From: Sperchopsis tessellata
Lineage: Eukaryota; Arthropoda; Insecta; Coleoptera; Hydrophilidae
NCBI GenBank assembly: GCA_033557685.1
Contig: JAWQRN010000671.1
Coordinates: 1 to 27,330, forward strand
Reading direction: 5' to 3'
Length of the DNA: 27,330 nucleotides
The notes below the pieces were generated by a model that was not told where the DNA came from, searched no databases, and saw nothing but the letters and a program-made list of their open reading frames with translations. This document shows positions 1-10,779 of this stretch, one piece after another. Each line of letters begins with the position of its first letter. Within the stretch, counting starts at the first letter, position 1. The position numbers and the translations under genes are program-made.

Positions 1-2
1 AT

Positions 3-906
3 ACTCGTATATATGTCTGTTTCATAGATTTTCAAAAGGCATTTGACTGGGTCAAGCATGAAGTAGGAGCTGACATTCTTAAAGATATTGGGCTGGACGG
101 CAAAGACGCGATTTACTGGAGACAAACTGCAGTAGCGAATATAGATGATGATACTTCAAAAACACTAAACATCAAAAGGGGTGTTAGACAAGGCTACATC
201 TTATCGCCTTTACTGTTTAATGCCTATAACGAAAAAACATTTCGAGAAGCACTTTGCGCAAATCAAGAAGGCATTATAGTGAACGGAGAAGTCATAAATA
301 ATCTGCGATATGCAGAATGGTACTGTGCTTTTAGCCACCAGTCAAGAAGACCTGCAAAACATACTCGGCAGTATTATAGATAAATGTATGGAAGGCGGAC
401 TCGATGTAAACATAAAAAACCTACTTGTCATCAATAAAAATCAAAATGTGATAGTCAATATTACTGTCAATGGTAAAAGACCAAAACAAGTAACTCAAAT
501 AGGGTATCTTGGATGTCAAATTAATAACAATGGGGACAGGGGGGTAAAAGTAGAGCACGCGTCGAACAGGCACGAATATGCACGAATAGGCACGAATAGC
601 ATTTAGGAAGATGAGCAGAGTTTTATGCAGTAGAGACTTACATTTGTCATAAAGAACTTGTTTACTTCACTGCTGCGTATTTTCTACTCTACTACATGGA
701 GTAGAGGCCTGAACTTTAAACAAAACAGACATGACACGACTCGAGGCGTTCGTAATGTGGTGTTACAGAAGAGTCTTGAGGGTTTTATGGTTGAAAAACC
801 TACGTCACTGGTATGGCGCATACACCAACATGCACTTCAGGCTAGCTGTCAACAAGATTCAAATTGCTGTGTTGGTTATCAATGTTCTGAAAGAATATGG
901 TACATG
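3..906 (+). mobile_element. RTE-like LINE, reverse transcriptase relic
   Basis: This is the 3' part of a non-LTR retrotransposon, entering the window inside the reverse transcriptase (RT) domain. In frame 3 from base 3 it reads FIDFQKAFDWVKHE (catalytic block A), then IKRGVRQG and LSPLLFNAY, then INNLRYA. The YADD catalytic box near 310-320 is broken by a one-base insertion, and reading continues in the frame beginning at 310 (TVLLATSQEDLQN, then IGYLGCQI). Further on, LEAFVMWCYRR (740-770) is the usual thumb-region motif. The reading then jumps directly to LKNLRHWYG (790-825) and VNKIQIAVLVINV (850-885), which resembles the RTE C-terminus, so an internal deletion is likely near 785. Order and motifs match insect RTE-type endonuclease-reverse transcriptases; the exact clade is inferred. 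It is dead, with several frameshifts and stops. Confidence 0.85.
879..906 (+). repeat. Probable target-site duplication, left copy
   Basis: Bases 879-890 (TCAATGTTCTGA) recur exactly at 1085-1096. GTACATG at 900-906 recurs at 1105-1111 with a one-base difference in spacing. The two copies bracket the antisense LINE fragment, as expected for target-primed insertion. The middle portion has diverged. Confidence 0.6.
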
Positions 907-1084
907 AAGAAGAAGGAACGTCTTCCTATTCCCAGTATCCACTCTCTACTATTCTCTATCCGACTATAGACCTTCTTCTAGTTCTCTTTCTCTTATTTCC
1001 CTGTCAATTCCTTCTCTCCAACTTATCCTTGGTCTTCCTCTTCTTTTTTCCCTGAGGTATTTAGGCAAGCACTTGCTTAGGAAG
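907..1084 (-). mobile_element. Short antisense RTE-like LINE 3' fragment
   Basis: Read on the minus strand, about 1070 down to 905 gives KRGRPRISWREGIDREIRER, then a stop, then residues recalling the C-terminal tail of RTE-like LINE proteins (WRxGxxRxIRER followed by a GxRKTF-like end). It lies inside the 3' end of the plus-strand LINE and is flanked by a near-perfect direct repeat (879-906 and 1085-1111). It therefore looks like a separate, 5'-truncated insertion into the older element. The fragment holds only about 55 codons with stops, so the assignment rests on short motifs. Confidence 0.6.
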
Positions 1085-1111
1085 TCAATGTTCTGATATC
1101 ATTTGTACATG
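1085..1111 (+). repeat. Probable target-site duplication, right copy
   Basis: Right-hand partner of the repeat at 879-906: a 12-base exact match followed, eight bases on, by a 7-base exact match. Confidence 0.6.
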
Positions 1112-1281
1112 GCTGTACCATCAAAGTTGTCTTCTACTATTGTTATTGTTATGTTACTTTACCCTTTATTATTTCTTGGATTTTGTTTTTCTAACCTTCA
1201 CTTCTCTATGGTGCGTCTTCCGTATCAGTGGTTCTAAACATTGTAATGAAGAGGAAAACTATGGAAAAGTTGGAGAGAAAG

Positions 1282-1306
1282 ATATATATATATATATATA
1301 TATATA
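1282..1306. repeat. (AT)n microsatellite
   Basis: Uninterrupted AT dinucleotide run of about 12 units. Confidence 0.97.
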
Positions 1307-1329
1307 CATAAAAAATGTTCTTCTACCCT

Positions 1330-2440
1330 TATTTTAAAGTTTCTGTCTGTTTGTCCAATAGATATGATATTACAATTTGTACGTGGTAATTTATAAACTA
1401 TTAGAAGAGAAGAAAGAAGAGACGATTGCAGAATTTTACTTGTTGCTGGTCAAATATTCGCATTAAGTTTATTTTAACTAAGTCAAAGGAAATCAAAATT
1501 TCAGTATATAATCTTAATGCAAATATTAATCTTTTCATAATTTTATATGGAGGTGTTTGCTGCTAATTAAAATCTTTATGCACGTAGGAAGTTTCGTAGT
1601 AGCAACGAAATTATTTATTTATAATAACTTAAATCCAGTTACTTTTCTTTTAAATATCTAATTTGTGTAACATCGTGCTATAAAAGTAATAAATTCATTT
1701 CCCCATACCCTAGACTAGAAGATGTCATCCACGAAGCAGGAAAATATAATTTAACACATGGACTTATTAGAGCTTACAGGAAATCCTAAAATGACACCTT
1801 CTTTCTTTGAAGTTCAAAATTAGGTTTTAAACGTAAAATTAATTTAAAACGTAACATTCTGAAGACAAAAGAGCAAGACTTATTTAAAATAGCTGTTTGT
1901 TAAAAATAATTAATTTTTAGCGACGAAACAATAGAATCAGAATTTATATATGTAAAATGGAATTTCCTCTGTCAGATAAGCACTTATATTTTTTTTTATA
2001 TTTTTATTTGTTTAAACTACTTATATACTCATCTTAGCTTTCTGACTTAATTAAAAACAAGATACATTTAAAATATTTACCATGACTTTAAATAAAAGTT
2101 TATGAAAATTAGCAAGCAGATGATCTTTTATATACCAGTAAATGGCTTTTCGTACCAAAATATTCGTGGCAAAAATATATTCAAAACTAGGCCCTTGAAC
2201 ATCCTATTTAACGATAATACGGTGGGCGAGTCCAGTATTCCTCATTATAATAAAAAAAAGAAAATAATGGTATAATAACATAGTGATTGTCCCCACCATT
2301 GTACGGCAAGTACCAATGTTGATCTGATGATGTGCTTGCAGAAAACTATTTTCTGTAAACTCATTCAAGAGACAACAGGAAAATAAGTTCTCGCTCTTCC
2401 TTTTAAGTTAGATCTTCCTGATCTACAAGATTCCCCAGGC
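1330..2440. other. AT-rich sequence without recognised gene
   Basis: Dense in stops on both strands, with many A and T homopolymers. I see no conserved protein motif or RNA gene. The most likely reading is intron or ancient repeat. Confidence 0.6.
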
Positions 2441-2459
2441 ATAACACTTACACGTTGTT

Positions 2460-3150
2460 ACCGGCTGGAGACTCAAAAACTCCAATCTTGTATGAGTCGT
2501 AACACATGTCCGCAAGGATTAATATTAGATCCTGTGCTATTTTCGTTTTTTATTAATGATATGTACTTTCAATTCATAGACATACATCTGTCTTGTAAGC
2601 TGACGACTCTTTCTTTAGTGTTAACGATTGGATCTTGATGGATGGTTTGGAAGGAATAAGTTGTTAATGAACTTGCAAAAAACAAGTTTTATGGTTTTTC
2701 ACACGAAACAGAATCGTAATTTTAGTTTATCCCTGACCTGTTAATCAATGGTCAGGTGATTTCATTGGTAGAATTCACTAAGTTTTTGGGTGTAACGAAG
2801 GATGATACTTTGAGTTAAAATAAAACATTGCTGGAACTGTTTCATCAAGAGATTTTATCTTTCGTTCAGTGCGTGCTGTACTTCATGACCACGTTGTGTT
2901 CCCCTTGTATTGTGATGAGGGCCAATCTAGACTTTTTTATAGAATCATTCTATGTGGAGCTCTTATCATGTCCAGAAAGTGTTTGTTGCTCAAAAGAGAA
3001 TTATACGATCTATTTTTGGTCTAAGTATTACAGAACAGTATCTTAACCATCTACAGTCAGTACATTTTCGAGGAGGTTTGTTTTATTCACGACATTGCGA
3101 TAAACGAGCACGTAATAATATGCATGTGCCAAGAACCGATTAAATATCTG
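2460..3150 (+). mobile_element. Jockey/CR1-like LINE reverse transcriptase relic
   Basis: Scattered over all three frames are recognisable RT pieces in the correct order. CPQGLILDPVLFSFFINDM (about 2505-2565) is the PQG..LGP box. WFGRNKLLMNLQKTSFMVF (from 2643) is the segment after the catalytic box. LINGQVISLVEFTKFLGVT (about 2738-2795) is the KFLG box. VFVAQKRIIRSIFGLS (about 2969-3020) is the typical QKRxxRxxFGL motif downstream of RT. The catalytic (Y/F)ADD box around 2590-2620 is not readable, so there is probably a small deletion or heavy mutation there. Frameshifts and stops make it non-functional. Assignment to the jockey/CR1/Crack group follows from the post-RT motif; the exact clade is uncertain. 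Confidence 0.82.
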
Positions 3151-3159
3151 TATGAGTGG

Positions 3160-4145
3160 ATCCGTAGGTTATGGCATTTTTAATCAGCTTCCTGGTTGCA
3201 TGGACATCCTTTGCCTCCTCATCAGTGTTGGAGTCTAAATTTAAAACTATGTACCTTCATATTCGAGAAGTACAGTGGCTTACTGAACTGTCTGTAATTC
3301 AGTGCCATTATCGTACTTTTGCTTATCTTCTAAGGTAATTCCACGCTCTTTCAGAGAAGTCCAAATGGACTGAACCATCCACACTATCTCTAGGTTGGAA
3401 GACAGGAAAGATTGTCGATCTTCATCCCGTTTCTAATGGAATCGAATAGGCAATTTGTGTTCGATACTACAAGGGGATATTTAAATGTCCCGTCAGCAAG
3501 GTGATTCTCTCTGCTTCTTAAAAGGAATCATACTCCCTAGATAGTATTATTCTGTTTTATTATTTAATAATGTCTCATATACTTTATTAATGTAAGGCAA
3601 CCACTTCTATAAATCTCGGTATTGTGGTGCCTAATTCTACTACTATAATTGACAAATTATTCCCTCTAAAACTAGCATTTATTAGTCTTATTGAGGAACC
3701 CCCTGGAAAAAATAGCGGAAAGACAAAAGAGCAGATAGGTGTTTGACTTAAGCCGAGCAACATTTAAAAACGTACTTTTTGTCTGACGTAGATATATTTT
3801 TGATCACTTTGTTACAAAACTCAAGTTAAATACATTTCATTTAAGCGAAATTATAATATTCGTAAATACTAGTGAGTGCATACTTTAAAAACCTTAAAAT
3901 TTAGTGTGTATAATAAGATCATCTGTGGGCTATAATTATATACATCCTTTCACCCCAGAGAACGAATCGTATTCTTCTGTACTATATAGCAGGATATCCT
4001 ACACCAAAAAACCTAAGATAAGCGATAATAGTAATTTAACTTACAAAAAAATTACTCGTATCTGCACAAGACAGAATCAGCCCCACACCATTAAATTAGA
4101 GTTCATATATCTATAGATTCTCCGAAATTAAATACAATACCATAA
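3160..4145. other. Unassigned stretch
   Basis: Low coding potential. A plus-strand reading around 3360-3520 is briefly open and slightly richer in GC, but I recognise no family. The rest is AT-rich with no motif I can support. Confidence 0.5.
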
Positions 4146-4149
4146 GCAA

Positions 4150-4325
4150 CACTGATTATTTTTCATCTTCTGGTTCCTTCTCCTATCGCAGGTTGGAAAT
4201 AACCACGGCAAATCTTACTAACCGCTTTTCTAAACTGCTGCAGCCAAACCATTATCTCAGGTTTCTTAACCAGGACATCTTTCTTTTCCCTATGCTCCTC
4301 TTCCCTGCTATCTTTTCCTGCATTA
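4150..4325 (-). mobile_element. RTE-like LINE 3' terminal fragment
   Basis: The minus strand reads GKRSIGKRKMSWLRNLR, a stop, WFGCSS, then (after a one-base shift) RKAVSKI and AVVISNLR. This is the conserved C-terminus of insect RTE endonuclease-reverse transcriptases (GRRRxSWLRNLRxWFG...FRAAVSKxxIAxMIxNLR). Only the last 50 or so codons are present, as for a strongly 5'-truncated copy. It directly abuts the mariner fragment on its right. It belongs to the same clade as the element at the left edge of the window. Confidence 0.85.
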
Positions 4326-4755
4326 TACTATTGTGAACAGCTTCAGCGAGTACAAGGAACACTTCTCCAAAACCAGCCTTCTTTGATCAATCGAAATAAA
4401 GTGCTATTCCTACAGGACAATGCTAAACCTCATACCGCAAAAGTGCCCCTGGAAAAAATGAATGTACTTCGCTGGGAAACGTTACCACACCCTCCTTATT
4501 CTCCTGACATTTCGCCAATTGATTGCCACCTTTTCTTATCTCTTGATCGACAGTATGAGGCAAAGGTAGTTAAAAACTCGAGTTGATGTAATAAATGCAG
4601 ACCACCAATTTTTTATTTAGAATTCGTAGATTTCTACAATACCGGAATACATAAATCGATGTCACTTTGGCAAAAGAACATTGAGTATGATGGAAATTAA
4701 ATTTAAATATTTTACTATCAATACTAGTACGAACTTTTTGGGTTACCTGATTATA
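4326..4755 (+). mobile_element. Mariner transposon, C-terminal transposase fragment
   Basis: The catalytic C-terminal half of a mariner (Tc1/mariner) transposase is visible. YCEQLQRVQGTLLQ near 4328-4375 leads into FLQDNAKPHTA (second catalytic Asp) and PPYSPDISPIDCHLF (third Asp), at D,D34D-type spacing. The frame breaks after 4586, but DFYNTGIHKSMSLWQKNIEY (about 4628-4690) continues the transposase end. GAACTTTTTGGGTTACCTG at 4731-4749 resembles a mariner 3' terminal inverted repeat. The N-terminal DNA-binding half and first catalytic Asp are missing; the left end is replaced by an antisense LINE tail. It cannot encode an active transposase. Confidence 0.9.
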
Positions 4756-4759
4756 AAAT

Positions 4760-5880
4760 GGTAACACTCAACGATAATGAATCGTACTGTCAAGGAAAAA
4801 TAATTTTGATCCCAATATATGTTGGTGTCAGTGATCAAACAAACAATATTAGATCCTTGTGGTTAAAAAAGAATTCGCATAAACATTTTCTGTAAAAGAT
4901 GAGCAAGATTGTATTTATAAAAAATGTATAAATGATAGAAGCATAAATAACTTATTACTTAATGTGGAAATACGGTACAATATATATTTTCATGATGATA
5001 TTTACAGCATAGCACATTTATCATACAGTAATTGCATTATACTTTCAGGCATGTTTTCCTGTTAAAAAAGTGAATCAATAAAAATATTCCACATTTAATG
5101 GCACAGAAAAAATTCTTACCGGTCTTTTCAATGAAACCAATACACAAAAAAATTCAAATAATTTCACGTAAAAAAATTGATTATTTTGATAATAGAATCA
5201 AGGCTTCAGGCAATAAGTCTAAAAGAGTATAGTTAACTCTGTTTTAAATAATATGTTAGCTAATGTTTATTTCATAATTTGCATTATTACGATATATCCA
5301 AGAGACTATACAAGTGAAGAATTTCAATTTCTAAGTCTCAGGATTCGATGATTTCAACATAATAAAGTGTTATAGTTTTCAGCTCGTGATACCATTAATA
5401 TATTTAATTTAACAAACATTTCTTGTAGATGTGTTTTCACACAATCTAAGGAAACCGAGGTATAGCCCAAACTAGATGAAAAACTAACACCCAGCTAGTT
5501 TATATTTTATATTCGAAAAAATATTAAATATAGCAATTTCAGTTTTTTAAGGGTTTTCATCATGAGTTTAGAAAAGGACGTTCTATAGATACAAAGATTT
5601 CGACCTACTGAAATACGCATTAATGGCTAACCTTAATGCGTTGATCAAAGGCTTTTGATAGTGTCAGTAATCTACAACTTCTTCGATTTTTGGAGTCTGA
5701 AAAATCAGGTAAAATGTTTATAGTTGGTTTAAATCATATTGACAGTAAAATTGCTAGACAAAAATAGAGAATATATGTCTGAATCATATTATTATAATAA
5801 AACAGGTCGACATGATTTTTGTAACATTAAAGAAAATGCTCTTTTTGTGTTTCATTTAGGTAGTTATTAAAACACCTTTT
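4760..5880. other. AT-rich unassigned stretch with a possible RT scrap
   Basis: Mostly stop-dense AT-rich DNA. Near 5645-5700 the plus strand reads AFDSVSNLQLLRFLESEKSG, which resembles the region after an RT (F/Y)xxAFDxV motif. With no second motif it is only a possible LINE scrap. Nothing else is recognisable. Confidence 0.35.
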
Positions 5881-6060
5881 CACAGAAATGGCCTAGCATG
5901 TCCCATTTTCGAGGACCTCTTTGTCCTTTATATCATGGGATTATTGACATTTTATGTACCTTGCTTTAGACAGGTAGGAAGAATTACAATGAGAGGTAGC
6001 GGGGTTTGTTTCTGTCTCGTTTACAGTACAGTCAAGTGCTTTTGTCGTATTTTATGTAAA

Positions 6061-7708
6061 ATGGCAAAATCTAGTCGTCGATGTTACAAACATCCAGCAG
6101 ATAAGTTTTGTTTTATATGTGGAGAACTTATTTTGAAGTCGCAGGATATCTGAGGAAGTCAAAAATGCCTATTTTTTATATTTTAAGTGCCAAATTGTAC
6201 ATCAAAATAAAAGTCGGACCCCTCATTTTTGCTGAGTGAATTGTCACGTAAATTTAGTGCAGTGGATGCATTTCAAGAAACATTCTATGCCATTTGATAT
6301 TCCAATGGTATGGAGAGAACCTACTGACCATGTAAGTAATTGCTACTTCTATATCATTAAAATAGAAGGGTATTCAAAAAAGCAAAGGGACAAAATTGAG
6401 TATCCGAATTTTCCTTCTGCACTAAGGCCAGTTCCTCATAGCCAGAAATTACCGGTGCCAATTACCCCTTTAAATTTGGACAACATTATATTTCCCGATG
6501 ATTCCAATTCTTCATCAGGATCTGATCCACAACTTCCTGAGAACACCAGTAGTGACCCGACATTTTTACCAACTACCAGTGAACATCACTTAATATTTCA
6601 GAATGAATTAAATGATTTGATACGTGACCTGGGTTTGTCAAAACAAAAATCTGAAGTTCTTGGTTCCAGACTCAACAGTGGAATCTGTTAGATAAAAATA
6701 TAAGTGGTTCACATTACCGAAAACAGAATATAACACATAACAAGTTTTTATAAAATGGAAGGAAAGCTATGTATCTGTTATGATATTGATAGTTTAATAA
6801 ATGAGCTTAATATGGAACATGTACCTTCCGAGTGGCGTGTTTTCATAGATTCGTCGAAATACAGCCTAAAAGTAGTCTAGCTTCATAATGGAAACAAAAA
6901 ACCATCTATTCCTTCAGCCCATTCAGTGACAATGAAAGAAAACTATGGTAATATATCAGTGGGATATTTAAAAGTGATAAGTATATTACTAGGACTTCAA
7001 GGGGGTTTTAAAAAGTATTGTTACTTTTTGTGTCTATGGGACAGTCGAGCAACAAAAGAACATTTCATTAAAAAAGTTTGGCCTCATAGAACTTCTTTTG
7101 AGCCAGGTACTTCAACCATAAAATATGCCCCCATTGTTAACCCAAAAAAGGTGCTTCTACCATCTCTCCATATTAAGCTTGGACTAATGAAACATTTTGT
7201 TAAAGCTATGGACAAGAAAGGTGATGGTTTCAGTTACCTAAAATAAACATTTCCTCAGTTAAGTGAAACAAAACTAAAAGAAGGCATCTTTATTGGACAT
7301 CAAATAAGGAAACTTTTAAGTGATTTCCTTTTTCAAAAAAAGTTAAATGACAAGGAATTGGTAGCTTAAAACTATTTTGTAAGTGTAGTAAAGGGCTTTC
7401 TGAGTATCAAGAAACATGAAAACTATAAAACCGTCATAGATGAACTCTTAAAAGCATATGAACTACTAGGACATGCGACCTTAAAAATGCATTTTTTTGC
7501 ACTCACATTTGATTTTTTTCCGGAAGATTTGGGTGCATTAAGTGACGAACAAGGAGAGAGATTTTACCAGGACATCAGGACAATGGAAACACGATGCCAA
7601 GGACAATGGAACCCATCTATGTTGGGTGACTACTGCTGGTTTTTAAAAAGAGATGATTATACAACACAAGAGAATAAGTGCAATATTTTGTCGCTGTATG
7701 ATATGTAA
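6061..7708 (+). pseudogene. Broken copy of a multicopy arthropod protein family of unknown function
   Basis: Recognisable from memory as a large, repeated family of uncharacterised proteins found in insects and some other invertebrates; I know no assigned function. It starts at MAKSSRRCYKHPADKFCFIC, whose CFICGE suggests an N-terminal Cys-rich, zinc-binding segment. A one-base shift near 6155 moves to the frame that carries MVWREPTDHVSNCYF (6307-6351), a Ser/Asp-rich linker (6490-6600), DPTFLPTTSEHHL, NDLIRDLGLSKQKSEVLGSR, then WRVFIDSSKYSLKVV, YFLCLWDSR, LHIKLGLMKHFVKAMDKKG, and near the end DFFPEDLGALSDEQGERFYQD and GDYCWFLKRD. Breaks are a stop at 6233, disrupted frame at 6690-6775, stops at 6878, 7244 and 7366, and a short deletion near 6945. 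The single-exon layout, genome multiplicity and TE neighbourhood suggest transposon origin, but I see no terminal repeats. Confidence 0.8.
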
Positions 7709-7940
7709 CATTTTATATTTTTTTATTGCACATGATCCTTGGTAAAATGTTTTTGCTTAGATTTAACACCTTTACATAATTATATTATTGTCAAAATATG
7801 TCGTTTTCTTTTTTTTATCCCACCACCAACCCCAATAAAAAAAAGCTGTACGTGTTACAATATTTAGCTTATCGTTTTCGGATTTAGGACCACAAAATAC
7901 TGTATACGAAGATTTCCTTTTAAGTGCTTACAAACGACTA

Positions 7941-8740
7941 CTAGGTCGAGCTATTGAGATATGTCATTACTATTTTCGTAAGATTTGACATTTGTTATTG
8001 TGAAAATAGTGGCAGCTTAGAAATTTACCGAGTAGTTTGTTTACAGTGAGCTTTTCGTTGGATGGTTTTTTACGATTTTAGTAAAGATTTAACTCAACAA
8101 CAGTGCATAGAATCGCTTCGTTCAACTTTTGGTAATGAAGCATCAGGAGAGACTGTTTACAATTGGTTTGCATAATTTTGTCGTGGTCGTGCGTCTGTCA
8201 GTGAATTTTGGGAAGGTCGACCAAAATCGGTTGTTATTCCAAAAAAACATCGATGATGTGCGTAACATGATTGAAGAAGATCGGCATGTGACTTGCAGTG
8301 AGATAGAGGCATGCTTAGGCATATCGAAGACTGCAGTACATTCGATTTTGCATGAGCATTTAGCTGTGAAAAATATCTTCCACATAATTTGACCGAAGCT
8401 CAAAAAAGGGCTTGTGTTAATTGGTGTAAGGAAAATATTCGACCGACGAACTGCAAAATCCATACACAACATCTTAACAGGTGACGAAACTTGGATATAT
8501 TGTTATGAACCGGAATCTAAGCAACAATCCACTGTTTGGGTGTTCCAAGATGAACCGAATCCCACAAAAGTTGTTCGTTCACGAATCACCTCCAAGAAAA
8601 TGATCGCTTGTTTCGTCGGTTATACTGGATATGTCGCAACCATTCCTTTAGAGGATCGAAGTACAGTTAACGGTGATTAATTGACAGTTTGTAAACATTT
8701 AAAAGCTAACCCTCGTATACACCTATTGTCATCAAAGTTA
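7941..8740 (+). mobile_element. Mariner transposon, 5' half with transposase N-terminus
   Basis: The left end is probably at CTAGGTCGAGCTATTGAG (7941), immediately after a TA dinucleotide (the target of Tc1/mariner elements). The transposase follows from about 8063: LTQQQCIESLRSTFGNEA and GETVYNWFA form the first helix-turn-helix, GRASVSE and EGRPKSVV follow, and EEDRHVTCSEIEACLGISKT is the second HTH. HNLTEAQKRACVNWCKE leads to TGDETWIYCYEPE (about 8476-8515), holding the first catalytic Asp, and VWVFQDEPNPTKVVRSR. Frame changes occur near 8180, 8240, 8385 and 8440, with stops. After VNGD the reading fades through NPRIHLL and stops near 8740; the second and third catalytic Asp segments and the right terminal repeat are absent. 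It is a different mariner lineage from the copy at 4326. Confidence 0.9.
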
Positions 8741-8764
8741 CTTTAAAAAAGTTTAAATTTGTTG

Positions 8765-9145
8765 ATCAGTGTAATAGGAAGAAATGTAGTGGATGTTTTA
8801 AATAATGCTATGACACAAGTTGAAACGCTAAACTCATGGTTTCATGAACAAATTAAAATCTTCAAATTATTATATCTAAAGTAATCCTGGCTAACCAGAC
8901 AATTGGTATTGCACCCTCAACGACATTCCCGGGTGGTCATCCTGATGAATATTTGAAAAGTACGTCTCATTTGGATAAGGTCTGTAAAATAGTGAGTTCC
9001 ATATAGAGGTATTAAAAACTGCTTACTTTGTTAACTTCCAGTCCATTATCCGTTAAGACATAATGTTTTGAGGATACTGCATACATATTCAGCACTATAT
9101 GTCCTTGAGTGTATTTTGTATTTAAGAATGCTCAACCATTTATTC
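8765..9145 (+). mobile_element. Jockey/CR1-like LINE fragment
   Basis: Three short readings in the order expected for the end of a LINE ORF2. VDVLNNAMTQVETLNSWF (about 8790-8845) resembles the segment after the RT catalytic box. LKTAYFVNFQSIIR followed by DIMF (about 9014-9070) resembles the LKxAYFxxFxSxxxYGxxFWG motif. YSALYVLECILYLRMLN (about 9089-9140) is the typical post-RT motif. It starts directly beside the truncated mariner. Each motif is short and degraded; together they are fairly convincing. Confidence 0.65.
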
Positions 9146-9169
9146 AGCAGTGATATATTTATTTATACA

Positions 9170-10760
9170 TCTCTCTTCTTCGATTTCGTTATCCTCTTAG
9201 CAGATTTTGCTTCACTGTGTAGGAGCTGTGGCTTTACAAACTATGTCGCACCTATGTTTGGCATCCCTGACCATTTTTTTTGGAAATCGTCCTTTTGGTC
9301 TTGTTCTTTCTATCTTTCCCTGAACAATCAGTCTCTCAATGTTTTCATTTTTTTTCCTCGATACATGTCCAAATCGTCTTAGAATTCGTGAGTATACCGT
9401 TTGTGAAAGTCGCTGTGGTTCTTATATTTCGTTGAGAATGGACAAGTTCGTTCGCCTGGCAGATCAAGGAAATCGAAGTATTTGCCTCCAGCACCACATT
9501 TCACAGGAATCGAGTATCTTCCTATCAGTTACTTTAAGGCTCCAGACTTCAGCACCATACAATACTATGGGGGGATACCAGGGTTTTTACTATTTGTTTC
9601 TTCGTGTTTAGTGTAATGTCGCTGTCTACCCTTGTTCTCTGAAATTCTCTCATGGTTCTCCTTGCCATCTCATCTTAGGCGGAATATAATCATTACCTTT
9701 GTTTTGTCATGATTAACTTCTAGATGTTGGTTGGCGCTTTCTTTTTTAAGTTTTCCTATTAGTTCTTGCAGTTCTTCGACCGAGGTCGCGAATAACACCG
9801 TGCCATCCGCCTATCTTTAAATGGTGATTTTTACTCCTCCCGCGGCGATGCCTCCATTCCTGTTTTCCAATGATCTCCTCAAAATATATTCACTGTATAT
9901 ATTAAAAATAATTGGTGATAGGATACATCCCTATCTGGTACCTTTTCTAAATGCACATGGGTTTGAAAGGGAGTTGTCTCTTTATACAACTGCTTAACTG
10001 TGGGTGTATAATTCTTAGATCATTAGAATTAAGTGGCTTGGTACTCCAATTTCGGTTAAAATGGTCCATAATTTATTCCAATTCCAATAGTCGATAAAAC
10101 ATATGCACAGTAACTTGTTAACTTCACGAGAATTTTCTATAATTAGTTTTGGGTTTATTATTTGTTCTCGAGTGCTACGTCCTTTCACAAAGCCTGCTTG
10201 TTCAGGCTTGATCTGCCACTATAGAAAGGGTTTCAGACTCTCGTTTAGGATGGTGATGAGATTTTACTCACATGTGACATTAGAGCTATCAGTCTGTAAT
10301 TGTCACATTTCTCTCTAGAACCCTTCTTAAATAATGGGATAAATATTGAACTCCACTCTTTCTGCCACTATCTTGTTGACCATATTTTTTGACAGATAAG
10401 ATGAAATATGTCGACCTGTTTTTCTCCGGTAGCCCTAATGATTTCAACTTTATTTCATCTATTCCGGGAGACTTATCAGACCTTTATTTTTTAATTGCAT
10501 TTCTGACCTCTTCTTTCAGTATGGAGAGTTCTTGCATATTTTTCTTATACTTGCTTTTATCATTACAACATCATCGCTATATAGTTTTTCGCAGAATTTT
10601 CTACATATCTACATCTACATGTACTGCATGTCTGTTACCTTATTACCTGCATCATTCTGAATGGACCAAGTAGGTCGGCGGTTGATCTTTTAAATTAGCA
10701 TTTAGAAGTCTTTCGTGATGTGTTGTTCTGCATGTGCATGTGCTTCTTTGCAGATCACCT
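9170..10760 (-). mobile_element. RTE-like LINE, ORF2 relic covering the RT domain and C-terminus
   Basis: Reading down the minus strand gives, in order: KFCEKLYSDD (about 10580), KSPGIDEIKLKSLG (about 10470-10430), WSSIFIPLFKKGSREKCDNY (about 10360-10300), LIALMSHVSKILITIL (RT block 1), KPEQAGFVKGRSTREQI (about 10210-10155), CICFIDY (block A) and LWTILTEIGVPSHLI, a damaged catalytic box near 9810-9790, EVNHDKTKVMI-like residues near 9700, and finally RILRRFGHVSRKKNENIERL and VQGKIERTRPKGRFPKK (about 9390-9280). This is the endonuclease-reverse transcriptase type common in insects. The endonuclease domain upstream is missing, the usual state of 5'-truncated LINEs. Many frameshifts and stops; non-functional. 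RTE-like clade is a judgement from motifs. Confidence 0.85.
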
Positions 10761-10779
10761 TAAGATGGTTATTCTTATT

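Noticed and set aside
5619..5641. 7-base inverted repeat (GCATTAA/TTAATGC)
   Set aside because: Short and AT-rich; expected by chance in this composition.
5935..6060. In-frame extension upstream of the start chosen for the 6061 pseudogene
   Set aside because: The residues before MAKSSRR do not match the family and have the composition of untranslated DNA. The Cys-rich family start fits 6061.
8143..8472. 109-codon minus-strand reading
   Set aside because: Antisense to the mariner DNA-binding domains; no family match.
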